This document shows positions 24,904 through 33,580 of a DNA stretch of 38,797 bases, in pieces (the stretch's first letter is position 1; each line of letters opens with the position of its first letter). The notes beneath the pieces are model-generated. The model was given only the letters and a program-made list of their open reading frames with translations. It was not told the origin of the DNA and did not search any database. The DNA comes from Nanobdellota archaeon. GTDB taxonomy: Archaea; Nanobdellota; Nanobdellia; Parvarchaeales; Parvarchaeaceae. Both the position numbers and the translations under genes were made by a program. Location of the stretch: the NCBI GenBank assembly GCA_021797085.1, contig JAKAAG010000003.1, positions 15,598 to 54,394 on the forward strand. The letters are read 5' to 3'.

Positions 24904-27603
24904 TCAAGACCAAAACTCTTTGGTTTCTATGTAGTTTTTCTCCGCTTCAATTATCTTATCTATAAGCTCGTCTTCATTTTTGCTGTACGAAGATAGAATC
25001 CTGCTAGCCGTCTTTGCGCCTATGCCATAAGCCGAGCTTACTATGCATGCTTTCTTATCATACCCTAAGTACAATGCACCGTTCTGTTTAACACTTTCAA
25101 AAAGAAGCCGTTCCTCTCTGCTTAATTTCTTGTTTTTAAGCGCCTTCTTTAATACCTTTTCATAAATATCTTTCTGCCTTATTTTGTAGAACCCTATGTA
25201 TCTTGCCTTACATTTTGGGCATTTTATCCCTTCAGTGTCTTTTACCAGCATGCTTCCTATCTTGTATCCACAGTTCATACATTGCATGAATATTTCCGTG
25301 TTCTCTATTCTTTCGAGAACCAGCTGCCTTAACACCTTTTTTGCTTCTTCCGGTTTAATTATAGATCCACCATAGCTGCTTTCTAATCCTTCGTAAGTAA
25401 GTGGCGAGGCTTCTCCCTTATTTACAAAAATCTCTATTTCCCCCTTTTTTATCCTATTAAGCACATCTTCCGCAGATTTTACGTCTATTTTGCTTGAAAA
25501 AATTTCTTTGAAGGTTTCTTCCTCAAGCACACTGTTATCATAAAGTTCTACAAGGCTCCTTAACCGTATCTTTGTAAAATCCGCATACTTGTTTATAACA
25601 CCGAACCTTTTTGCTATGTTAAGGAATCTATATTCATACAAAGAAGTTCTTTTTATGCTTTCTTTTATATTTTCTTCAATGTCCTTTAAGTTTACAAGCA
25701 TGTCCTTTATTTTTTCCGCAGGAATGAACGTTTTTATCATTATCCTGTAAGGATCGATTTTGCTTACAACGCTTTCACCTATTATATCCGTTATCTTAGA
25801 GGTAATTGCTTTTGCAAGGGCTTCATTTGTCATGCTCCCAAAAGTTGAATGGATTATAACATAGTCCTCAACCTTCTCTATAACTACTCTCTTGGAGTTT
25901 GGAATCACAAAATTTTCCTTCTGTTCCTTTAAAACTGAAAACTTGTCCGAGTATTTTTCTCTTAGGTCAGCGGCTTCCTCCGCAACGAACCTATAGACTG
26001 GCATTAGCTCCCCCTCCCATGCAGGTATTGCCCCTATGTTGCTTGTTGTTCTTATAACCTCAATCTTCTGGCCTTCTACTTTTATTATTTTCCAATTTTC
26101 TCCGCGCATTATGAAATTGTTTCCTGCCTTTCCATTTTCAGCTACGAACTCTTCATCCAAGACACCTATTCTTTTGTTCAGTTGGCTGTCTATCACAATA
26201 TAGCTCTTTCTGTCGGGTATTGATGATATGTTGTTTATGTAAAAAAGCAGGCCTTTTCTAGTTCTTATGAGCCCTTCTCCATAGTATCTTATCATGTAAT
26301 GTTTTATAAGAAAATCAATTACTTCTTCAAACTTCTCTTTTTTAAGTTCTTTGTATGCATAACTTTTTTTTATTATCTGGAATATATCGTCTTTCTTTTG
26401 TACTCCATCTATTATCAAGCCAACTATCTGGTGTGCAAGTATGTCAAGACTGCCTGTGGGCAGTGAAATAACCTCCAGCTTTCCTTTTAATCTGCAATTG
26501 TCTATAGCCTTGCTTTCCAAGTAATCGTCTATATTTATTGTAACAAGCTTCCCCTTTGCTATTCCCATCTGATTGTGGTTAGATCTTCCTACTCTTTGTA
26601 TGAGCTTTACCACCTGTCTTGGAGACATATACTGTATCACCAGATCTACATTTCCTATGTCTATTCCAAGTTCTAAAGAGCTAGTAGCTATCATCAAGTC
26701 TATTTTACCTACTTTAAATGCATTTTCTATCTCTGTTCTAACTTCTTTTGACAGTGAGCTGTGGTGTACTTCCATCTTCTTATCTTTCAGAAATTTGCTT
26801 AACCTAGAACCTAAGAGTTCAGCCGTTTCCCGGGTATTTGTAAATATTATTGTCGATTTTGAGTTTTTTATTTCATCACTTATGTATCTTAACGAGTTTG
26901 CGACAAGTTTGCTTACATTCTCCTTTGAAGCTACCTCCTCATCTTCGCTGTTGAAGCTAGGATAAGCAACTTCAATGTCATATTTTTTATCACCGGAAAA
27001 TTCAACGCTTTCCTCCGCTGAAAGATATTCCTGCGTTTCCTTAAAATCGGCTATTGTTGCGCTTATACCCACCACCTGAAAGTTTGAAATCCTGCGAAGT
27101 CTTTCAAGGCCTACTGAAAACTGTGTTCCTCTTTTGGATTCCATCAGGCTTTGTACTTCATCTACAATCACATACCTCAGGTTTTTCAGTTTTTCCACTA
27201 GTTTTTTGCTGAGAAGTATTGATTGAACCGTTTCCGGAGTAGTTATCAGGCAATGTGGCGGCATTCTTGCCTGGTTTGCCCTTTCGTATGCAGTAGTGTC
27301 TCCGTGCCTTATATCAACTTCTATCCCCATTTTGTTGCTTATTGTTATTATGTTTTTGAATATGTCCCTGTTAAGTGACTTTAATGGAGTTATATATAGA
27401 AGTTGTATTCCCTCCGAATCCGAATCCAATTTGTCAAGCAACGGCAAAAATGCTGCAAGCGTTTTTCCATATCCAGTTGGTGCCCTGAATATGATGTTTT
27501 TGCCCGCCTTTATCTTGGGGATAACTATTTTTTGTATTTCTGTGAGATCTGTAAATCCAACTTCCTTTAGTGCCTTCTCTAATTTTGCCGATATGTTTTC
27601 CAT
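24904..27603 (-). CDS. lhr: Lhr-family DEAD/DEAH-like ATP-dependent helicase with zinc ribbon
   Basis: FRAPTGYGKTLAAFLPLL, YITPLKSLNRDI, VDEVQSLMESKRGTQFSVGLERLRR, GISATI, ATSSLELGIDIGNVDLVIQYMSPRQVVKLIQRVGRSNH; CMNCGYK...CPKCKARY. Confidence 0.93.
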   Translation of the reverse strand: MENISAKLEKALKEVGFTDLTEIQKIVIPKIKAGKNIIFRAPTGYGKTLAAFLPLLDKLDSDSEGIQLLYITPLKSLNRDIFKNIITISNKMGIEVDIRHGDTTAYERANQARMPPHCLITTPETVQSILLSKKLVEKLKNLRYVIVDEVQSLMESKRGTQFSVGLERLRRISNFQVVGISATIADFKETQEYLSAEESVEFSGDKKYDIEVAYPSFNSEDEEVASKENVSKLVANSLRYISDEIKNSKSTIIFTNTRETAELLGSRLSKFLKDKKMEVHHSSLSKEVRTEIENAFKVGKIDLMIATSSLELGIDIGNVDLVIQYMSPRQVVKLIQRVGRSNHNQMGIAKGKLVTINIDDYLESKAIDNCRLKGKLEVISLPTGSLDILAHQIVGLIIDGVQKKDDIFQIIKKSYAYKELKKEKFEEVIDFLIKHYMIRYYGEGLIRTRKGLLFYINNISSIPDRKSYIVIDSQLNKRIGVLDEEFVAENGKAGNNFIMRGENWKIIKVEGQKIEVIRTTSNIGAIPAWEGELMPVYRFVAEEAADLREKYSDKFSVLKEQKENFVIPNSKRVVIEKVEDYVIIHSTFGSMTNEALAKAITSKITDIIGESVVSKIDPYRIMIKTFIPAEKIKDMLVNLKDIEENIKESIKRTSLYEYRFLNIAKRFGVINKYADFTKIRLRSLVELYDNSVLEEETFKEIFSSKIDVKSAEDVLNRIKKGEIEIFVNKGEASPLTYEGLESSYGGSIIKPEEAKKVLRQLVLERIENTEIFMQCMNCGYKIGSMLVKDTEGIKCPKCKARYIGFYKIRQKDIYEKVLKKALKNKKLSREERLLFESVKQNGALYLGYDKKACIVSSAYGIGAKTASRILSSYSKNEDELIDKIIEAEKNYIETKEFWS

Positions 27604-27675
27604 TCTAATGTTTTATTATGCGATAACTTTATGCCATTATATAATTTATTAATACCTTTCAAATGATATATTGCT

Positions 27676-28872
27676 ATGGATAAGTTTAAAAAAGTATTTG
27701 AGAGGGCTTATGCGTCGTTTGTGCCTTCTGAAAAAGATAAAACTAAGTTGGATAAGAGCGCTGCTGAATTGATGAACATATTAAATAAAAATGCGATCAG
27801 CAGTGGAGTAAATGTTGAGTTCAGGTTTAGCGGCTCCTACGCTAAAGGGACATGGATAAAGAATGAAAGTGATATAGATATATTCGCACTTTTCAATTCA
27901 GAAGAAGAGATGAAAACTCTGTCTTTTTTAGTTCCAAAGGATTTTATTCCTACCTTCGGTACAAGAAAATACTTTAAGGGCTGGTTTAACGGAATAAAGA
28001 TAGAAGTTGTTCCTGTTCTTAGGTTTTCTGACGTAAATTCAGTAGAAAACTCCATAGATTTATCTGTTCTTCATGCAAATTATATAAATTCTTCTTTATC
28101 CAGTTCGCAGAAAAAAGATGTTATAATATTGAAGGCCTTTTGTAAGGCCAATAACTGTTACGGTTCAGAGACATATATGCATGGTTTTTCAGGTTATTCA
28201 TTAGAAGTAATGATAAAGGAGTTTGGAAGTTTTACTGGTTTAATGAAAGCAGTAAATTCATGGAAAATTCCGGTTGTCATTGGAAAAGCTTTGGATAAAA
28301 GCAGTTTTCCAATTTTTCTTATGGATCCAACTAATCCAAAGAGAAACATATGTGCTTCGGTAAATGAAGAGAACCTCTCAAAGTTTGTTCTTTCTGTAAA
28401 ACGTTTTTACATTTCCCCGTCATTTGATTTTTTTGTGAAGAAAGGCATCAGAGAAAAAGTCCTAAACGAGGTTAAAGTACGTCGTACTAAGTTATTCGTT
28501 TTTACCACTAAAATACTCGAGCCAAGAGATGTTTTCCTTTCAAAGTACGTAAAGAATCTAGACAAGTTGATAAAAGAGCTTAAGGCAGAAGACATAGAAA
28601 TATACTCATTCGACGTTGACTATAATGAAAGAAGTGCAGACCTGTTCCTTCAAATAAAAAACGTACCTAAAACGAAAACAAAGGCAGTTTGTGGCCCAGA
28701 AGTCTTTTCTGATGTGGAGATACTTAAAAACTTTATTAAGGCGCACAAGGGCGTTTTTATCACTGGAAAACACGTTTGTTATGATAAACAATATGATGTT
28801 AAGGATTTCAATAAATTTATATTGCTTAAAATAAAAGAATATATGTCTCCCAAATCAATATTTATTAATTGA
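27676..28872 (+). CDS. cca: Archaeal (class I) CCA-adding tRNA nucleotidyltransferase
   Basis: RFSGSYAKGTWIKNESDIDIFALF, GIKIEVVPVLRF, FCKANNCYGSETYMHGFSGYSLEVMIKEFGSF. Confidence 0.93.
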   Translation: MDKFKKVFERAYASFVPSEKDKTKLDKSAAELMNILNKNAISSGVNVEFRFSGSYAKGTWIKNESDIDIFALFNSEEEMKTLSFLVPKDFIPTFGTRKYFKGWFNGIKIEVVPVLRFSDVNSVENSIDLSVLHANYINSSLSSSQKKDVIILKAFCKANNCYGSETYMHGFSGYSLEVMIKEFGSFTGLMKAVNSWKIPVVIGKALDKSSFPIFLMDPTNPKRNICASVNEENLSKFVLSVKRFYISPSFDFFVKKGIREKVLNEVKVRRTKLFVFTTKILEPRDVFLSKYVKNLDKLIKELKAEDIEIYSFDVDYNERSADLFLQIKNVPKTKTKAVCGPEVFSDVEILKNFIKAHKGVFITGKHVCYDKQYDVKDFNKFILLKIKEYMSPKSIFIN

Positions 28873-28873
28873 T

Positions 28874-28945
28874 GCCCGAGTAGCTCAACGGCAGAGCACT
28901 TGGCTGTTAACCAAGGCGTTGCAGGTTCGAATCCTGCCCCGGGCG
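28874..28945 (+). tRNA. tRNA-Asn(GTT)
   Basis: Cloverleaf: GCCCGAG...CCCGGGC acceptor, D arm GCTC/GAGC, anticodon arm CTTGG-CTGTTAA-CCAAG, T arm GCAGG-TTCGAAT-CCTGC, discriminator G; CCA not encoded. Confidence 0.95.
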
Positions 28946-29006
28946 CTTTTGTGATTAATTTACTCTTAAGTAAAATATAAATACTAGTTTACTTCACAGA
29001 TAGTAT

Positions 29007-29714
29007 ATGGGATTGTTTGATTTGATAGGCTTTGCGGCGGACAAGGCATATAGTAAATATAAGGACTCTAAATTAGAAAATGCAATGGATGCTATCCTAG
29101 ATTCATTGGATTCAACAGCAATAAACATAGAAATTCTACCCTATATTGAGGGCGAGGATAAGCATAAGATAAAGGGCAGGGTATACAGGTTAAGCAAAGA
29201 CGAAGTTCTTAAATCAAGTGCAACTTACTTTTTGACCACTTCTGATTGGCTTTTAAAGTCGGGCATTTCTATAAATGACGATAAAACGTATGAAGCGGCT
29301 TTGCACGAAAAGGGCGGTTATCTTTATCAAAATCTTATTAAAAGATTTCCAGATCCTGTTAAGAATTACAAAGCAAAATACGATCCAAGCCCAGCTATTA
29401 CTGCTTTGTTTTTGTATATACCTGAGGAGAAGGTCCTGTTCGCAATGCCTAGGTTCATAAAAGACGAGAAAACAGGTAAAAATCTATTGGCAAAAAAGGC
29501 AACTACAGAAGAATTCAATAAAATTGAAAAAATAAAAACCGAGAATCCAGAGAGATACGAAAAGATCCTTTCAAATTTCTATTACAGAGCAAAGATGTTT
29601 TCATACAAACTCGCAGAAGAATTAAACAGTTACAATAAAACAGATCTAGGGAATGCATTCCAGCAATTCAAGGAAAAACATGGTTCTGAAAGCGAAATAG
29701 AGTACACTTTATAA
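29007..29714 (+). CDS. Hypothetical protein, soluble, Lys/Glu-rich
   Basis: 235-aa ORF with archaeal TATA-like sequence (aaatataaatac) upstream; no family recognised. Confidence 0.75.
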   Translation: MGLFDLIGFAADKAYSKYKDSKLENAMDAILDSLDSTAINIEILPYIEGEDKHKIKGRVYRLSKDEVLKSSATYFLTTSDWLLKSGISINDDKTYEAALHEKGGYLYQNLIKRFPDPVKNYKAKYDPSPAITALFLYIPEEKVLFAMPRFIKDEKTGKNLLAKKATTEEFNKIEKIKTENPERYEKILSNFYYRAKMFSYKLAEELNSYNKTDLGNAFQQFKEKHGSESEIEYTL

Positions 29715-29753
29715 CTATTGTGAACTTAATTGATTATCTAAAAAGGATAAATA

Positions 29754-29782
29754 TCAACATAAATTATAATTATTTATGTTGA
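29754..29782. promoter_or_regulatory. Perfect 11-bp inverted repeat overlapping the first start codon of the surface-protein cluster
   Basis: TCAACATAAAT-tataatt-ATTTATGTTGA; right arm contains the ATG at 29776. Confidence 0.55.
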
Positions 29783-32205
29783 CTAAGAAGGCACAGATAG
29801 TTATAGGCATTGGTGTTATTATACTGTCCGCAGCCTTTCTTTTAGTAGGGGTTTATTTTGCCAATTTGCAGGGCCTTTTCTTTCAAAATGGGGCAAGGTC
29901 TTTGCAGTTGTTCGCTGATAACATAGGCTTCTCAATAAATTCACTTTACAGTGCACCTTCCTCCATGTCGATTACTCTAGCAGGAAACAATTCACTGTGT
30001 ACATGGCAGCCATCAATAGCAGCTTATACTTGCGCAGGTGGGTCTAAAGTGTATAATGTGTCTTATGCCAACGGCCCAACCCTTGATTCAGGAAAAAATG
30101 TATTTAGCGTTGCACTTTGTTTCATGGTAGGCTATGGATTTGGTGGTGTAGGTGGCTCAGAAGATGCAGCAAAAGAAGGTGTTGGTGAAGCCGAACAATT
30201 AACAAAAGACGAAGCAATAGAGGGATTGGAATCTGTAGGGGAGCAATCGGCAGAAGTGTCTGAGCAGACTGCTGAGGAGGAAACAAGCCAGGTTGCACAG
30301 GAATCTGGACAGGGATCTAAAAGCAGTTTATTGACTAGAATTAAAAAAGCAATAAAAGACAGAATAGTAACGGACATAAAACATCCGTTTGTGCAGGATT
30401 TGCCAGAGGATTCCCTTCTATCCAGTGGTCTTTCAACTATTAGAGATGCTTTGCCTAGCATGAAAATATTTATCCCAACAGTTGTTGCCTCCCTTTCTGT
30501 AGCGCTAATATCCGTTCCTTTAATAGAAGCTTGGTTCGGTACAACTAGCAGCAACTTGAATACATTTGTTACTAAAGGAATTTATGTAAACGGGCAGCAA
30601 ATAGGCGCTTTGACTGGTCCATCCGTATCAATAAGCCAGCAGATAGCTTCTGCGTATCTTACAGAAGCGCCGATGCCATTCAAGTATGCTGCGGCAGACT
30701 ACGTGTTACAGCAGTACTCTCAGTTACTGTCTAGTGAACAGACATTGAATTCTTTGCCTTCTGGTGTGGGGAAGGATACTTTAATTCTTTTTGCTTCAAA
30801 GCAAGTTGCTGTAAAGCAGAATGTTTTATCAGAATTGTCTTCTAATGCATATACAGCTGCTTCCAATAATCCTTATGGGACTCCGATTTCGGGGGTTTCT
30901 GCTCCAGGTACTTTAAGTTCTTCAAGTTCCTTGGTCGGTTCAGTGGCATTGTCCCAAAGTGGAAGTGACCCGTTGCTTTCAATTCCTTTTTTTCTAGCAC
31001 AGAATGCTTTTCTTACTTATGCTAGGACTGCAAGCTGTCTAAGTTTGCCATCACAACCATTAAATGTGAATAGCTACAATTCTGTTGGAAAGGGCTTGTC
31101 TTCAATATCCGCTGAACTTGGTGCAGCTACTACGCTTGTAAACTTATACACAAAAGTGAATAGTGTTCTCCCCTTAGGTACATACTTTATTGGATACGGC
31201 GGAGAGGTATATCTTGATGGTCAGTCAAGCGGAAGGCCGACACAGGTTACTAGCCCTTTGATAACGGACATGAATGACATGTGTGAACTCGCACAGACCG
31301 CATCTGAACCTGGGCAGAATTTAAGGACAGTTATACAGCCAAGCGGCAATGGCTCTATCTCGTTTTCGATATCTCAGGGGCTTTACAACACGCTTTGTTC
31401 GCAAAATAATGCCCTGTTCCCAAATACCTTGCAGACCGAGCTTAACAACCTTTTCAATTCAAAGTCAAATATAAAAAATATTACGATTTTATTGCCGCCG
31501 GGAGAATCATTAGCTATCTCTAACCAAGGAAGCAATGTAAATTTGTGTATATATAGGCTGCTTATTGATTCTTTCGGTTCTCCAGTTATTGATACAAACA
31601 ATTTCAATAACCCTTCTTTTAATGTTACTGAATATGGCGCACCAGTATCATGTGTTAACATGACAAATTTAAGCGATGGAAAAGTAAATATCGGCTTGAC
31701 CCAAAATGAGCTATCAGCATTGAAAAACATGAGAAACAACCCAGATTTCTACATAAACAACGGTTCATTATTTGGTTTCTCTGTTCCAGTAATGGATTTT
31801 CCAAATCAGTTAACCGCAACTAATCTTTTAGGGCAAAGTAGTTTTCTATCTGCAGGCAATTTCATAGGCGGGGGTAGCCCAATATTGAAAAAAGATTTTG
31901 GTGTAGATTTCCCAGTTGCTTCTTTAATTGCATCTTTTATAGGAAAAAGCATTCCTAAACTTCAAGTTGGCATATCAACTTCTTTGGATAATTTTTTGGT
32001 TGATCCAATGATAGCTATAGCAGCACATGACACAAATCTTTCATACTATGAAACAGATTATTCAAATGTAACGTTGGAATTTACAAAAACACAGCAGGGA
32101 AGCACGACAGATTATAATATAGAAAATGTCTATAATAGTTTAGTTTTCGGAGTGTATCCGAACAATCCAAATTCATTCGGAGGTACTTACTTTTCGGGGA
32201 GTTGA
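29776..32205 (+). CDS. Large membrane-anchored surface protein with pilin-like (class III) N-terminus
   Basis: MLTKKAQIVIGIGVIILSAAFLLVGVYF; further TM-like segments VFSVALCFMVGYGFGG and IFIPTVVASLSVALISVPLIEAWF; Ser/Asn-rich remainder. Confidence 0.8.
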   Translation: MLTKKAQIVIGIGVIILSAAFLLVGVYFANLQGLFFQNGARSLQLFADNIGFSINSLYSAPSSMSITLAGNNSLCTWQPSIAAYTCAGGSKVYNVSYANGPTLDSGKNVFSVALCFMVGYGFGGVGGSEDAAKEGVGEAEQLTKDEAIEGLESVGEQSAEVSEQTAEEETSQVAQESGQGSKSSLLTRIKKAIKDRIVTDIKHPFVQDLPEDSLLSSGLSTIRDALPSMKIFIPTVVASLSVALISVPLIEAWFGTTSSNLNTFVTKGIYVNGQQIGALTGPSVSISQQIASAYLTEAPMPFKYAAADYVLQQYSQLLSSEQTLNSLPSGVGKDTLILFASKQVAVKQNVLSELSSNAYTAASNNPYGTPISGVSAPGTLSSSSSLVGSVALSQSGSDPLLSIPFFLAQNAFLTYARTASCLSLPSQPLNVNSYNSVGKGLSSISAELGAATTLVNLYTKVNSVLPLGTYFIGYGGEVYLDGQSSGRPTQVTSPLITDMNDMCELAQTASEPGQNLRTVIQPSGNGSISFSISQGLYNTLCSQNNALFPNTLQTELNNLFNSKSNIKNITILLPPGESLAISNQGSNVNLCIYRLLIDSFGSPVIDTNNFNNPSFNVTEYGAPVSCVNMTNLSDGKVNIGLTQNELSALKNMRNNPDFYINNGSLFGFSVPVMDFPNQLTATNLLGQSSFLSAGNFIGGGSPILKKDFGVDFPVASLIASFIGKSIPKLQVGISTSLDNFLVDPMIAIAAHDTNLSYYETDYSNVTLEFTKTQQGSTTDYNIENVYNSLVFGVYPNNPNSFGGTYFSGS

Positions 32206-32211
32206 GAAAAA

Positions 32212-33018
32212 ATGGCATTAACTGAAATGATGGCTTTCTTGAATGCTGGCATACTAATAGTTGCATTTGCTCTTCTCTTGGTTGTTTTATCCTTCAGTGT
32301 TTCTCAAATAAACAGTACAAGCGTCTTTGCAAATTCCGAATCCGTTGCGGCAGGGATAGGCACAAGATTAATAACTTCTCCTAATTGTTTTGCTTATAAG
32401 AACACAATCTCTTATTATAATTCAAGTATAGATGCTCCAGGGGGGCCGTTGTATTCATCTTCATACACTGAACCTGGGGTAGTAAACATAAATAAATTCA
32501 TTGAGAATTATTTCCTTTCTTGCATGCAATATATATATTTTGGAGGTGCGACAAACATACCTGCTTTACAGTCAGATCTTGCAGCTGCAACTGGCGTTTC
32601 ATTGACACTATATGATACGCAGGATCCAAACGAGCTGGGACCAACTGGTTCTTTGTATCTTTCTAATTACAATCAGTTTAATTTTGGAGAAAGTTTCCAG
32701 CAGACGGAAGCGTTAATTCAAAAATATGCACAGAACGCGGAATATGCGGCAATGGGTGTAAGCTTAGTAACAAGTTTGATAATTATGATTGCTACTGGAG
32801 GGGCTATCCAATTTAATATAATCCTTGCGGTGGGTCAACATTCCACTACAGAAATAGCTCCTCAATATGCCTTGGCATCTATTTTTTACGCTGAGAATAC
32901 ATACTCTGAAAGTTTTCCAGTAGAAATACAATTTACTAATGCACAAGGACAGCCGACTTTCCAAAACAGCGGCGTATTACAGGTTCAGGTTACATATGGT
33001 ATTCCACCTTACAGTTAG
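32212..33018 (+). CDS. Secreted/membrane-anchored surface protein, pilin-like architecture
   Basis: Short N-terminus followed by MMAFLNAGILIVAFALLLVVLSFSV; SPNCFAY segment; internal TM MGVSLVTSLIIMIATGGAI. Confidence 0.78.
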   Translation: MALTEMMAFLNAGILIVAFALLLVVLSFSVSQINSTSVFANSESVAAGIGTRLITSPNCFAYKNTISYYNSSIDAPGGPLYSSSYTEPGVVNINKFIENYFLSCMQYIYFGGATNIPALQSDLAAATGVSLTLYDTQDPNELGPTGSLYLSNYNQFNFGESFQQTEALIQKYAQNAEYAAMGVSLVTSLIIMIATGGAIQFNIILAVGQHSTTEIAPQYALASIFYAENTYSESFPVEIQFTNAQGQPTFQNSGVLQVQVTYGIPPYS

Positions 33019-33580
33019 ACTGGGTAAGAAAGGCCAGCTTACAATGCTTGATTTAGTGCTAGCACCACTGGTAGCAGTAGTTCTAGCCGTTTTAGCATCG
33101 GCTTTGCTTCACGGCGCTACCGCAAACCTATTGACAGCCGTAAGTCAGCAACCAGTCTCATTTTCATGCAATTTTGCTTTGGATACAATATACAGTACAT
33201 ACTATGTTCATAATGCGTTTACTTTGTCTCAGCTAGCTTTGTCTAATCCTAGCCAGTATTCTCTTGCAAATTCAAATAAAGAGCAGTCCTTATCGACAAA
33301 TTGCAGCGGAGCATGCAATTCTAATTACAATTACATTCAAACATATCTTTATAACTCTTCTTCTCTCTACAGTGATTTTATAGGCTATTTTTCCGGTTTT
33401 TCTCTAAGTGATTTTCAAGTCTTGACAGGACAAGAAACGGCTACATTGAAAGCGCTTGGAATGCAGGTCTTTTTAAATCAAATACCTGCAGGCGTTACTG
33501 GTAAATCAGAATGCAGCATGCAGGTTTATAATCCTGCAGATCCTTCAAAGCCTTATACTATTTACGGGGTGATAAGCTAA
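32996..33580 (+). CDS. Membrane-anchored surface protein with class III (KKGQ) signal
   Basis: MVFHLTVRLGKKGQLTMLDLVLAPLVAVVLAVLASALL; start set at ATG 32996 rather than the longer track ORF (32939), which would overlap the upstream gene by 80 bp. Confidence 0.75.
   Translation: MVFHLTVRLGKKGQLTMLDLVLAPLVAVVLAVLASALLHGATANLLTAVSQQPVSFSCNFALDTIYSTYYVHNAFTLSQLALSNPSQYSLANSNKEQSLSTNCSGACNSNYNYIQTYLYNSSSLYSDFIGYFSGFSLSDFQVLTGQETATLKALGMQVFLNQIPAGVTGKSECSMQVYNPADPSKPYTIYGVIS

Noticed and set aside
26573-26965. 130-aa ORF (+) inside lhr
   Set aside because: Antisense to the well-supported Lhr helicase; low-complexity Ser/Leu/Phe composition, no motifs.
30132-30554. 140-aa antisense ORF (-) in the first surface gene
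   Set aside because: Lies opposite the acidic linker of the 29776 ORF; Ser/Cys-rich antisense artefact.
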